A model generated the notes under the pieces. That model made no database searches and was not told where the DNA came from. It saw nothing but the letters and a program-made list of their open reading frames with translations. A DNA stretch of 14,818 bases from Gammaproteobacteria bacterium (GTDB lineage: Bacteria > Pseudomonadota > Gammaproteobacteria > Chromatiales > Chromatiaceae). The stretch spans positions 1 through 14,818 of the forward strand of contig JAUXDV010000018.1 of the NCBI GenBank assembly GCA_030620735.1, written 5' to 3'. Shown one piece after another: positions 5,948-13,286 of the stretch. The position numbers and the translations under genes are program-made. Within the stretch, counting starts at the first letter, position 1. Each line of letters begins with the position of its first letter.

Positions 5948-6883
5948 TCATTGAGTGGGTTGTTGATTGATTGCCTGTGCAAGCTGATAGACAGCCATTG
6001 CATAGAGATTGCTGTGATTATATCGTGTGATGACATAAAAGTTGTGCAAACCGAGCCAGTAATCCTCTCTGTTTTTTTGTTTATATTTCAGAATTGCAGC
6101 TTTATCCAATGCTCTTACCTCTGGCGGCAAGGTTGCCCCCGATTTGCTGATTTTGCTGATAGAGACGTTTGGTTTTTGTCCACGTCTTTTTCCCAGCGGC
6201 AACCCCGGGGGGCGTTGCTCGAGTTTGAAAGCGATGGCTTCACCGGTTTTCCAGTCGTGGCGTGAGAAGTAGTTGGCAACACTGCCGATCACGTCAGCCG
6301 AGCTGTTCCACAGATCTCTCTTGCCATTGCCATCGAAATCGATAGCATATTCACGAAAACTTGATGGCATGAATTGCGGTATGCCCATGGCGCCAGCATA
6401 GGAGCCTTTGGGGGTCAGCGGATCGAGTTTCTCTTCGCGCGCCATCAGCAGATACTCTTCCAGTTCGGAGCGGAAAAAATCCGCCCGTTTGGGATAGCCG
6501 AAGGCGAGTGTCTTGAGCGCATCCATGACAGCATAACTGCCAATATTTTTTCCATAAAGCGTCTCGACGCCGATAATGGCAGTGATGATGTGAGGAGGTA
6601 CGCCATAGACTTGCTGCGCCTGTTTCAGCTCCTTGTGATATTTGCGCATGAATTTCTTTCCGGCCTGGATGCGCTCCTTCTGGAGAAATATTTTGCGGTA
6701 CTTGTACCATGGCATTGCCTCCGCAGGGCGGGACATCGCCTTGATGATGGAGGTCTGGTGTTTGGCTTTTTGCAACTGCCGCGTCAACTGGACGGAATCA
6801 AACTGGTGCTTCTCGACCATCTGCGTGACAAATTTCCGCTCCTGCTGTGAAAGGGCGTAACTGTTGGTAACGCACAGCAGCAT
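5948..6883 (-). CDS. mltB: Lytic murein transglycosylase B
   Basis: Soluble or membrane-attached lytic transglycosylase of the MltB/Slt35 family acting on glycan strands in the periplasm. From the ATG at 6883 it has 311 residues. Visible features are the catalytic Glu E107 in IGVETLYGKN, GYPKRADFFRSELEEYL (129-145), GAMGIPQFMPSSF (164-176), and an EF-hand-like calcium loop DFDGNGKRDLW (182-192) as in Slt35. A C-terminal YNHSNLYAMAVYQLA motif follows. From this ATG only the end of a signal peptide remains (MLLCVTNSYA). The frame stays open upstream, and a start at the CTG at 6925, overlapping the rodA stop as CTGA, would give a complete signal peptide and 325 residues. No ATG, GTG or TTG is available in that stretch, so the true start is uncertain. 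There is no recognisable lipobox. The family call is firm. Confidence 0.94.
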   Translation of the reverse strand: MLLCVTNSYALSQQERKFVTQMVEKHQFDSVQLTRQLQKAKHQTSIIKAMSRPAEAMPWYKYRKIFLQKERIQAGKKFMRKYHKELKQAQQVYGVPPHIITAIIGVETLYGKNIGSYAVMDALKTLAFGYPKRADFFRSELEEYLLMAREEKLDPLTPKGSYAGAMGIPQFMPSSFREYAIDFDGNGKRDLWNSSADVIGSVANYFSRHDWKTGEAIAFKLEQRPPGLPLGKRRGQKPNVSISKISKSGATLPPEVRALDKAAILKYKQKNREDYWLGLHNFYVITRYNHSNLYAMAVYQLAQAINQQPTQ

Positions 6884-6921
6884 GATGATTCCACCAATTG
6901 TTGTTTGGGGAATTCGCGTTT

Positions 6922-8094
6922 TCAGTCGAAAAAAGAGGTGATTTCGGATTGTCTTGTCCTCGAGGGTTCACGATGTGTGTGGATTGACATCAATATGCCG
7001 AATCCCGCCATGATGGTGATGATGGAGGTGCCGCCGTAGCTGACCAGAGGCAGGGGTACGCCGACGACCGGCAGGATCCCGGTCACCATGCCTGTATTGA
7101 CCAGCAGGTAGATAAAGAAAACCAGTGTCAGGGAGCCGCCAAGCAGACGTCCATATGTTGAATCTGACATGGCGGCGATATAGAGTCCGCGCAGAATAAT
7201 AAACAGATAAAGCAGCATCATGATGATGATGCCGGCCAGTCCGATCTCTTCGGCAATCACGGCGAAGATGAAGTCTGTGTGCTGCTCCGGCAGGAAGTCG
7301 AGATGGCACTGGGTGCCGTTGAGCCAGCCCTTCCCAAACATGCCGCCGGAACCGATTGCAATGCTTGATTGAATAATATGATATCCGGCTCCTAAGGGGT
7401 CGTTTTGCGGATCTATCAGCGTCAGTACACGGCGTTTCTGATAAGGATGCAGAAACATGTCGAGGATATCCGGGTTATAAAGAACGGCGCTGACAGCACC
7501 AATAGCAATGACGAACAGGAGGATAATCAGCCGCCAGCTGAGACCTGCGTAAAATATCGTGAACACCCCTGCTGCGGTAACCAGTATCGCAGTGCCGAGA
7601 TCCGGCTGTTTGATGATCAGCGCGGCCGGGATCAGGGTCAGAATAAAGGCAACCAGCAGATGCCATGCCTTGACCGGCTGTGGTCTTGATGAGAGAAAGC
7701 CGGCGCACATCATCGGTACTGCTATCTTGACGATTTCAGAAGGCTGAAAACGAAAGCCGCCGATCAGCAGCCAGCGCTGCGCGCCCTTGCCCATATCTCC
7801 CATGACAAGCACGGCTGCAAGCAGCGCCAGTCCGGCAAGATAGAACCACGGCGAGATGGCCTTGAGTTTTGCGGGCGAAAGCTGGGCGAGAGCAAACATG
7901 ATGACGAGTGCTATCGCGATATTGACAAGCTGACGCCTGACCATGGCGATGTCGCTGTCGCTGGCGCTATAGAGCATGGCGAGACCAAAGGAGCACAGCA
8001 GTAAAATACCCGTCAGAAGAGGGAGGTCGATGTGCAGTCGCGGCAGCAGCGGGGTGCTCACCTGTTTTGGCATCGAGAGTATGCTGTCACTCAT
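6922..8094 (-). CDS. rodA: Peptidoglycan glycosyltransferase RodA (SEDS family)
   Basis: Polytopic inner-membrane SEDS glycosyltransferase that polymerises lipid II for lateral wall growth together with PBP2. The 390 residues carry about ten membrane segments. Family motifs are RFQPSEIVKIA (115-125), KQPDLGTA (162-169), HLDFLPEQHTDFIFAVIAEE (264-283) with the catalytic aspartate at D274, and LVSYGGTS (350-357). The ATG at 8094 has GGGAG eight bases upstream and overlaps the mrdA stop by eight bases (ATGAGTGA). The frame is open back to 8181, but that extension is a Lys/Arg-rich out-of-frame reading of the PBP2 acidic tail and is not expected to be translated. The order mreBCD-mrdA-rodA places it in the elongasome operon. 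Also called mrdB. Confidence 0.96.
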   Translation of the reverse strand: MSDSILSMPKQVSTPLLPRLHIDLPLLTGILLLCSFGLAMLYSASDSDIAMVRRQLVNIAIALVIMFALAQLSPAKLKAISPWFYLAGLALLAAVLVMGDMGKGAQRWLLIGGFRFQPSEIVKIAVPMMCAGFLSSRPQPVKAWHLLVAFILTLIPAALIIKQPDLGTAILVTAAGVFTIFYAGLSWRLIILLFVIAIGAVSAVLYNPDILDMFLHPYQKRRVLTLIDPQNDPLGAGYHIIQSSIAIGSGGMFGKGWLNGTQCHLDFLPEQHTDFIFAVIAEEIGLAGIIIMMLLYLFIILRGLYIAAMSDSTYGRLLGGSLTLVFFIYLLVNTGMVTGILPVVGVPLPLVSYGGTSIITIMAGFGILMSIHTHREPSRTRQSEITSFFD

Positions 8095-10045
8095 CGTCCT
8101 GTCTCCCCCCGGCCTGTTGTGCGTTCTCTTCTTCGGTTTTTTCCTCTTCGGTTTTTTCTCCTTCAGACTCCTCTTCTTCACTTTCTTCGCCGTCTACCTG
8201 CTGTCCGGTATCACTGCTCTCTTCGAGCAGGAATGCATCCATGATCTGACGTGCGATCGGCGCCGCCGCCGATCCGCCATGACCACCATGTTCAACAATC
8301 AGAGCGACTGCAATCTGCGGATCGTCAGTCGGGGCAAAAGCAATAAAAAGCGCATGATCATGTTTGTCCCTGGCCAGTTTTTTCGCATCGTAGGTCTCAT
8401 TCTGTTTCATGCTGATAACCTGGGCAGTACCGGTTTTTCCGGCAATTCTGTAGTTCTTGCTGCGGATGCGTTTAGCGGTGCCGCGTGGCGCTTCAACCAC
8501 CTGCGACATGCCCTTAATCACCTGCTGCCAGTGATGCGGAGCCTTTTTTCCGATGCGGGGGACCTCGTTGTCAGCCAGCGCCGTGGAGATGTCGTTGATA
8601 TGCGATGCGAGACGCGGCGGAATCAGTTTGCCATCCCCGGCAAGTACAGCGGTTGCGTAGGCTAACTGCAATGGAGAGACCAGGAAATAGCCCTGACCGA
8701 TGCCGGCATTGATGGTATCGCCCTGCACCCATACTTTGTTATAGCGTTTTTTCTTCCATGCAGTCGAGGGAAGAACCGCACCCGTCTCATTCGGCATGTC
8801 GGCGCCCGTGGGCCGGCCAAAATGAAACTGTGTGAGATAGTCATGCATATTATCGATGCCCATGGAGTATGCAAGATTGTAAAAATAGACGTCGCAGGAT
8901 TGTTCAATGGCCTTGTAGAGATTGGTAGTGCCATGCCCGCTTTTCTTCCAGTCACGAAATTTGCGTCCCGAGCCTTTGATGCGATAGTGTCCTGGGCAGT
9001 AGACAGTCTGGTTCGCCGTGACAGTTCCCAACTCCAGTCCGGCCAGGGCAAGAAATGGTTTGATGGTGGAACCCGCCGGATAGCTGCCATGGATGGTGCG
9101 GTTATAGAGTGGTGTTTCAGGGTTTTTTTGCAGCGCGCCATAATTCTTGTAGCTGATGCCATCGACAAACAGATTGGCGTCAAACCCCGGCTTGCTGGCG
9201 AGTACAAGGATGCCGCCCGACTTGATGTCAATGGCAACCACCGCGCCTGAATTCTCACCCAGTCCATCCATGGCGATGCGCTGCAGTTCAATATCAAAGT
9301 GCAGCTTGATATCCGCGCCGTTGACAGGAGGCTGGGTCTCTATAACGCGCATAATGTGACTGGTGGCATCCATCTCGACTTTTTGTACGCCGACCTCGCC
9401 ATGCAGTTGATCTTCATAATAGCGTTCAAGCCCTGTTTTACCGATATGGGAGGTGCCGCTGTATGCAGCCTGATCGATGCGTTCGAGTTCACGCTCATTG
9501 ATCCTGCCGATATAGCCCACGACATGGGCTGTTAATTCTCCATAGGGGTAGTAACGCCGCAGGGTGATGCCTATGTCGACTCCCTGGAACTGATGGCGTT
9601 CAACCGCGAATTTCGCCATCTCCTGCTGGTTCAGTCCGGTGCGGATGGCAATGCGTTCAAATCGGCGCTGGCGTTTTTTGCGTTTGTTGAAGTTCTTTCT
9701 GTCATCATCACTGATGGAGATGACTTTCGTCAGCTGCTCAATTGTCTCCTCGATATTTTTCACCTCGTCCGGATAGATAAAAAGATCGATGCTGGGAATG
9801 TTCTGCGCCAGTAACACCCCGTTTCGATCCACGATCTCTCCGCGTGTCGGGGGCAGCGGCAGAAGCCTGATGCGGTTGTCTGTAGAGAGGGTTGTATAGA
9901 CTTCGTGATTGGTGACCTGCAGCCAGTAGAGACGCGTGATGACCAGGCCGAGCGCGAGCAGGATAAAAACAACCGCCACCACAATTCGCCAGATGAAGCG
10001 GCGGCGTGTGATCGCTTGCTGTTGCTGGGTCGTCGTGATTGGCAT
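8087..10045 (-). CDS. mrdA: Penicillin-binding protein 2, elongation-specific transpeptidase
   Basis: Class B PBP that cross-links peptidoglycan made by RodA during cell elongation. The 652-residue protein has a short cytosolic N-terminus, one membrane helix (about 20-43), and the PBP dimerisation/pedestal domain (about 62-230) with LPPTRGEIVDRNG. The transpeptidase domain has STIK (S326-K329), SCD (383-385) and KTGT (537-540). The N-terminus, MPITTTQQQQAITRRRFIWR, is polar and then basic as expected for a membrane anchor. It begins two bases after the mreD stop and overlaps rodA by eight bases. The oddity is a 45-residue C-terminal tail after position 607 that is dominated by Glu (about 619-640) and partly encoded by a 15-nt tandem repeat. 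The catalytic domain is complete without it. Confidence 0.96.
   Translation of the reverse strand: MPITTTQQQQAITRRRFIWRIVVAVVFILLALGLVITRLYWLQVTNHEVYTTLSTDNRIRLLPLPPTRGEIVDRNGVLLAQNIPSIDLFIYPDEVKNIEETIEQLTKVISISDDDRKNFNKRKKRQRRFERIAIRTGLNQQEMAKFAVERHQFQGVDIGITLRRYYPYGELTAHVVGYIGRINERELERIDQAAYSGTSHIGKTGLERYYEDQLHGEVGVQKVEMDATSHIMRVIETQPPVNGADIKLHFDIELQRIAMDGLGENSGAVVAIDIKSGGILVLASKPGFDANLFVDGISYKNYGALQKNPETPLYNRTIHGSYPAGSTIKPFLALAGLELGTVTANQTVYCPGHYRIKGSGRKFRDWKKSGHGTTNLYKAIEQSCDVYFYNLAYSMGIDNMHDYLTQFHFGRPTGADMPNETGAVLPSTAWKKKRYNKVWVQGDTINAGIGQGYFLVSPLQLAYATAVLAGDGKLIPPRLASHINDISTALADNEVPRIGKKAPHHWQQVIKGMSQVVEAPRGTAKRIRSKNYRIAGKTGTAQVISMKQNETYDAKKLARDKHDHALFIAFAPTDDPQIAVALIVEHGGHGGSAAAPIARQIMDAFLLEESSDTGQQVDGEESEEEESEGEKTEEEKTEEENAQQAGGRQDDE
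8129..8158 (-). repeat. 15-nt tandem repeat coding the acidic PBP2 tail
   Basis: Two adjacent, nearly identical 15-nt units (GAAAAAACCGAAGAR) encode the EKTEE-EKTEE segment of the PBP2 tail. The surrounding codons are also GAA/GAG-rich, so the tail probably grew by slippage or unequal duplication. The run of six A followed by C occurs twice. Confidence 0.8.
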
Positions 10046-10047
10046 GA

Positions 10048-10536
10048 CTATTGGATATGAAAATTTTGGCGCAGTTCACGCAACAGAATAAATATCCATG
10101 GCCACAGAAACATACCGATAAGAGGCGACAACCAGAACAGCATGTTCGGCAGAAGTCCATCGGTAATGCCGAGTATCAAGGCAGCAATGAGACGTTCAAT
10201 AGAGAGGATGACAAATATTGTGATAGCTTGTTGCCACATCGGCAGCAGGCGCAGACGCTTGTGCATGATCAGCACGATATAGATGGCGACGGCATAGGCG
10301 AGAGCATGCTGGCCGAGCAGGGAGAAAGTGAGAGCATCGACAATAATGCCAGTGAAAACAGCCGTCATGATGCCAATGCGGTCGGGCAGTGCCATGCTCC
10401 AGTAGATAAGCACCAGCAGCGGGATGTCCGGACGGGCCTGGTGAGCCCACAACGGCAAGGGGAAAACCTGTAAGACCAATGCCGCCATGAATGTCGCATA
10501 GAGGACAAAGGCGCCGTGATTAGAACTCTTATCCAT
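10048..10536 (-). CDS. mreD: Rod shape-determining protein MreD
   Basis: Small polytopic inner-membrane component of the elongasome linking MreC and MreB with the RodA/PBP2 synthase. From the ATG at 10536 it has 162 residues, the same length as the E. coli protein, with about five hydrophobic segments. Typical features are QVFPLPLWAHQARPDIPLLVLIYW near the N-terminus and the closing FLWPWIFILLRELRQNF. The chosen start overlaps the mreC stop by eight bases (ATGGATAA). An ATG four codons upstream (10548) is also possible. The frame is open to 10662, but that part is the shadow of the mreC tail. The mrdA start follows two bases after the stop. Confidence 0.93.
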   Translation of the reverse strand: MDKSSNHGAFVLYATFMAALVLQVFPLPLWAHQARPDIPLLVLIYWSMALPDRIGIMTAVFTGIIVDALTFSLLGQHALAYAVAIYIVLIMHKRLRLLPMWQQAITIFVILSIERLIAALILGITDGLLPNMLFWLSPLIGMFLWPWIFILLRELRQNFHIQ

Positions 10537-11470
10537 CACGCTGCTCATCGTTGCCGGGGGGTTCCTGTGTGGCAGGCGGAGTTTCGTACGATGGCTCTTC
10601 GTCGGGCATGGTGGCACTCTCTGCATCTGCCTCAGCGGCGGGTAGTTCAAGTGCATTGTCAATATTCCATACCAGCATTACCTGCCGGTCCAGGGAAAGA
10701 TTGGCCATGGGGGTTGCAATGACGGAGCCGGACGTACCTGCTGCAGGGACTTCGGTAATGCGGGCCACAGGGTAATCCGGCGGGAAGCGTTCCCCAAGTC
10801 CGGATGTCACCAGCAGGTCGCCAACACGCACGTTGGCGCTGTCAGGCAGGTAGGGGAGTTCCAGTCTGTCGATGTGTCCGGTGCCATGCGCGATGGTAAG
10901 CACCCCGGATCCACGGATACGCACCGGAGTGGAGTGCAGGGAATCGGTGATCAATAATACAATGGAGCGGAATGGTGTGACCTGTATCACCTGCCCCATG
11001 ACGCCTGAAGCATTGATCACCACCTGACCCTGGTAGACACTCGACATGCTTCCTTTGCTAAGTGTGACCTGCTGTTTATAGGGGGTGAGATTGATTCCGA
11101 CCAGCTCAGCCAGGGTAACCCGCTCACCCACTTTTAATGTGGCACCCAACTGCATACGCAGACGGCTGTTCTCCTCTTCGAGAGACTGGAAACGCATCAT
11201 CTCGCCCTGAAGTTGTAAATTTTCCCGACGTAGTTGCTGATTGTCTGTCTGCAGGCTGTAGCGGGAGCTGAACTGCTCTCCGATCCAGTTGATTACAGCT
11301 GCCGGGCCTTCGGCGATCATGTGGATCGGGTGAGTGACTGTGGTCAGGAGATTACGCAGGTCATCAAGCTGTTTGTAGCGATTATCAGCGATCATCAAAA
11401 GGCAGGAGAAGAAAACTGCAAACAACAATAGTGTGTTTGGCGACGTTCTCCGCGAGTTAAAAAGTTTGAT
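10529..11470 (-). CDS. mreC: Rod shape-determining protein MreC (probable non-AUG start)
   Basis: Bitopic inner-membrane protein whose periplasmic part activates PBP2-RodA. It has a basic N-terminus, a membrane helix (about 13-28), a coiled coil (about 62-90), two beta-barrel subdomains with GVMGQVIQVTPFRSIVLLITD and VGDLLVTSGLGERFPPDYPVARI, and an acidic Pro-rich tail (about 270-313). The first conventional start codon is TTG at 11428, which cuts into the membrane helix and has no ribosome binding site at a useful distance. The frame continues upstream as IKLFNSRRTSPNTLLL, which resembles normal MreC N-termini. GGAGG stands seven bases before the ATC codon at 11470. I therefore place the start at that ATC (313 aa), as a rare initiation codon or a base substitution from ATG. 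The 3' end overlaps mreD. The family is certain; the start is inferred. Confidence 0.9.
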   Translation of the reverse strand: MKLFNSRRTSPNTLLLFAVFFSCLLMIADNRYKQLDDLRNLLTTVTHPIHMIAEGPAAVINWIGEQFSSRYSLQTDNQQLRRENLQLQGEMMRFQSLEEENSRLRMQLGATLKVGERVTLAELVGINLTPYKQQVTLSKGSMSSVYQGQVVINASGVMGQVIQVTPFRSIVLLITDSLHSTPVRIRGSGVLTIAHGTGHIDRLELPYLPDSANVRVGDLLVTSGLGERFPPDYPVARITEVPAAGTSGSVIATPMANLSLDRQVMLVWNIDNALELPAAEADAESATMPDEEPSYETPPATQEPPGNDEQRDG

Positions 11471-11477
11471 TTTTCAG

Positions 11478-11482
11478 CCTCC
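11478..11482 (-). promoter_or_regulatory. Ribosome binding site pointing to an ATC start of mreC
   Basis: GGAGG on the minus strand lies seven bases upstream of the ATC at 11470-11468, in frame with mreC. No ATG, GTG or TTG in the mreC frame occurs between this site and the TTG at 11428. An ATG at 11490 is in a different frame and reaches a stop after about 31 codons. Confidence 0.6.
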
Positions 11483-11506
11483 GGGTGCATACAGCTGTTA
11501 TGGAGT

Positions 11507-11539
11507 ATTTGCTTGAGTCATTTCGCGCTTCAAGCAAAT
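11507..11539 (-). promoter_or_regulatory. Hairpin in the mreB-mreC spacer
   Basis: A perfect 10-bp inverted repeat, ATTTGCTTGA (11507-11516) and its complement TCAAGCAAAT (11530-11539), with a 13-nt loop containing CGCG. It lies between the mreB stop (11561) and the mreC ribosome binding site. On the minus strand no T run follows, so it is not a standard terminator for mreB. It could act as an RNA-stability or processing element separating mreB from mreCD. On the plus strand the stem is followed by TTTT. Confidence 0.6.
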
Positions 11540-11560
11540 TTTCCTGCAAGTTTTTTACAT

Positions 11561-12607
11561 CTACTCTAATCCCAGCAGGTCTGCGTCTTTTTCGTCCAGC
11601 AGTTCCAGTACGCGTCCGCCGCCTCGCGCAACACAGGTGAGGGGGTCTTCTGCAATCACCACGGGAAGTCCGGTCTCCTCTTCAATCAAACGATCGATAT
11701 CACGCAGCAGGGCGCCGCCGCCTGTCAAAACAATTCCGCGTTCTGCAACATCAGCGCCAAGTTCCGGCGGCGTCTGTTCCAGCGCCTGTTTGACTGCGCC
11801 GACAATTCCGGAGAGAGGCTCCTGCATGGCTTCAAGAATTTCATTGCTGTTGAGTACAAACGAGCGCGGGATGCCTTCAGCCAGATTACGGCCCTTGACT
11901 TCAATATCCTGAACCTCGTTGCCGGGAAAGGCCGAGCCGATTGCATGTTTAACACGCTCGGCTGTTGCTTCACCAATCAGGGTTCCGTAGTTGCGGCGCA
12001 CGTAGTTGATGATGGCATCGTCAAAGCGGTCGCCACCGATGCGCACCGAGTTGGCATAGACGATTCCGTTGAGTGAAATAATGGCGACTTCGGAGGTGCC
12101 GCCGCCAATGTCCAGCACCATGGAACCGCGTGGTTCATTGACAGGCAGGCCGGCGCCGATTGCCGCAGACATGGGTTCGTCGATCAGGTAGACGTCCCGG
12201 GCTCCTGCTCCCAGCGCAGACTCGCGGATCGCGCGGCGTTCAACCTGGGTGGAACCGACCGGGACGCAGATCAATACGCGCGGACTTGGGCGCAGGAAGC
12301 GGGTTTCATGCACCTTATGGATGAAATACTGCAGCATCTTTTCCGTGACGGTAAAGTCGGCGATTACGCCGTCTTTCATGGGGCGAATCGCCTCGATGTT
12401 ATGCGGCGTGCGACCCAGCATCCGTTTGGCCTCCTCGCCAACAGCAGCCACTGACTTTATGCTGCCTCTCGCCTTGTCAGTGCGAATCGCCACCACTGAA
12501 GGCTCATTGAGCACGATACCCTGGTCGCGCGCATAGATCAGTGTGTTGGCTGTCCCAAGATCAATGGAGAGATCATTGGAGAACATTCCGCGGATTCGGT
12601 TAAACAT
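11561..12607 (-). CDS. mreB: Rod shape-determining actin homologue MreB
   Basis: Bacterial actin that forms membrane-bound ATP-dependent filaments directing lateral wall synthesis. The 348 residues match the family (E. coli 347). Features are the N-terminal amphipathic membrane-binding helix MFNRIRGMFS, the phosphate-1 motif DLGTANT (16-22), LIDEP with the putative catalytic Glu (E144), the phosphate-2 motif LDIGGGTSEVA (165-175), and the adenosine motif LTGGGALL (294-301). The ATG at 12607 is in the canonical position. It is the first gene of the eleven-gene minus-strand run and is divergent from gatC. A 90-nt spacer with a hairpin separates it from mreC, in keeping with the need for much more MreB than MreC/D. 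The call is firm. Confidence 0.98.
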   Translation of the reverse strand: MFNRIRGMFSNDLSIDLGTANTLIYARDQGIVLNEPSVVAIRTDKARGSIKSVAAVGEEAKRMLGRTPHNIEAIRPMKDGVIADFTVTEKMLQYFIHKVHETRFLRPSPRVLICVPVGSTQVERRAIRESALGAGARDVYLIDEPMSAAIGAGLPVNEPRGSMVLDIGGGTSEVAIISLNGIVYANSVRIGGDRFDDAIINYVRRNYGTLIGEATAERVKHAIGSAFPGNEVQDIEVKGRNLAEGIPRSFVLNSNEILEAMQEPLSGIVGAVKQALEQTPPELGADVAERGIVLTGGGALLRDIDRLIEEETGLPVVIAEDPLTCVARGGGRVLELLDEKDADLLGLE

Positions 12608-12652
12608 GGCGTTTTTTCCGTTAATTTGGTCAAAGTAGAAACGATGGAATCA

Positions 12653-12715
12653 ATTATCTTGGTTTAATACCGAGATTGAACCGTGTAATCTAACAATGCA
12701 GGAGCAAACCGGCAA
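12653..12715 (-). promoter_or_regulatory. Candidate mreB promoters
   Basis: On the minus strand TTGCCG (12710-12715) and TAGATT (12687-12692) are separated by 17 nt, each matching four of six consensus bases. A second pair, TTCAAT (12675-12680) and GATAAT (12653-12658), has a 16-nt spacer with the better -10 box. Both lie in the 210-nt spacer between divergent mreB and gatC. I see no clearly better candidate and no convincing gatC promoter on the other strand. These are read by eye only. Confidence 0.35.
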
Positions 12716-12817
12716 GAAAAGATTTCATTTTTTGCTCTATTTTTTCAGTCACAGTAGAGAATTTCTGATACCTTTCATCCCTTTAGAGCGAAAAAAAAAT
12801 TGGATGCCGGTAAAAAA

Positions 12818-13105
12818 ATGAGTTTTGACCAATCTGAAGTAGAAAAAATCGCCCATTTGGCGCGGTTGGCGGTGAGTGACGATGAGGCAAAGCACCTTAC
12901 TGCCGATCTGTCGCGCATACTTGATCTGGTGGCCGTGATGGATGAGGTTGATACCAGCGGGGTGGCGGCAATGGCCCATCCTTTGCACATGACACAGCGC
13001 CTGCGCGCCGATGAAGTGACTGAAACAGATCAGCGTGAACAGAACCAGAAAATCGCCCCGGCGACAGAAGACGGGCTCTATCTCGTACCGCGCGTCATCG
13101 AATGA
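12818..13105 (+). CDS. gatC: Asp-tRNA(Asn)/Glu-tRNA(Gln) amidotransferase subunit C
   Basis: Small subunit that clamps GatA to GatB in the tRNA-dependent amidotransferase. From the ATG at 12818 it has 95 residues, the standard size, beginning MSFDQSEVEKIAHLARLAVSD, which is the typical GatC opening. The middle block ILDLVAVMDEVDTSGVAAMAHP (roughly 36-57), a later LRADEV, and the closing YLVPRVIE are also family signatures. An upstream in-frame TTG at 12800 would add six residues and is not favoured; the ribosome binding site at 12818 is weak. It is divergent from mreB and is separated from gatA by 214 nt holding a palindromic element, whereas gatC and gatA are usually close. Confidence 0.95.
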   Translation: MSFDQSEVEKIAHLARLAVSDDEAKHLTADLSRILDLVAVMDEVDTSGVAAMAHPLHMTQRLRADEVTETDQREQNQKIAPATEDGLYLVPRVIE

Positions 13106-13180
13106 AGCCGTCTTGACCATCTGCCTTTAATCGTCTAGTGAGATCAGGTCTCAGAGTGACAAGGTATGAAAAAAACATTT

Positions 13181-13245
13181 TCTCTCGCAAAGACGCCAAG
13201 ACCGCCAAGAAAAACCTTTGCGTCCTTTGCGATCTTAGCGAGAGA
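13181..13245. repeat. Long imperfect palindrome between gatC and gatA
   Basis: Two arms of about 30 nt (13181-13209 and 13216-13245) are near-perfect inverted copies that begin and end with TCTCTCGC / GCGAGAGA, separated by a six-base A-rich loop. Within the arms a CGCAAAGAC-like octamer recurs about three times. Mismatches and a one-base offset show some decay. From memory, similar hairpins built from CGCAAAGACGC units are dispersed in many bacterial genomes; that is not checked here. No T run follows, so it is not a plain terminator. Confidence 0.8.
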
Positions 13246-13257
13246 TTCTTTTAAAAC

Positions 13258-13286
13258 TTGACTCATTTGCAAGCATTTTAGTGAAT
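13258..13286 (+). promoter_or_regulatory. Possible gatA promoter
   Basis: TTGACT (13258-13263) matches five of six -35 bases. A 17-nt spacer then leads to GTGAAT (13281-13286), a poor -10 box matching only three. It lies between the palindrome and gatA, where a separate gatAB promoter would be useful. Tentative. Confidence 0.25.

Noticed and set aside
5862..5951. dacA start at the ATG overlapping the mltB stop
   Set aside because: It would add 30 residues with a second hydrophobic segment ahead of a perfect signal peptide that begins at 5861. It is kept only as a possible coupling site.
8087..8181. PBP2-RodA fusion by ribosomal frameshifting at the A6C runs in the overlapping open frames
   Set aside because: The rodA frame is +1 relative to mrdA, whereas A-AAA-AAC type slippage is -1 and the runs are not in the required register. 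rodA has its own ribosome binding site and an ATG overlapping the mrdA stop.
8095..8181. N-terminal Lys/Arg-rich extension of RodA
   Set aside because: It is the out-of-frame reading of the PBP2 acidic tail. RodA proteins start near the ATG at 8094, which has GGGAG at good spacing.
7976..8665. Long plus-strand open frame opposite mrdA/rodA
   Set aside because: Its translation is low-complexity Phe/Ser/Leu-rich sequence, the antisense of the Glu-rich tail and the PBP2 domain, with no domain signature.
8662..9297. 211-residue minus-strand frame within mrdA
   Set aside because: It is an alternate frame inside the PBP2 transpeptidase domain, whose true frame carries STIK, SCD and KTG.
13130..13160. 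Terminator after gatC
   Set aside because: Only a five-base inverted repeat (TGAGA/TCTCA) is present, with no T run.
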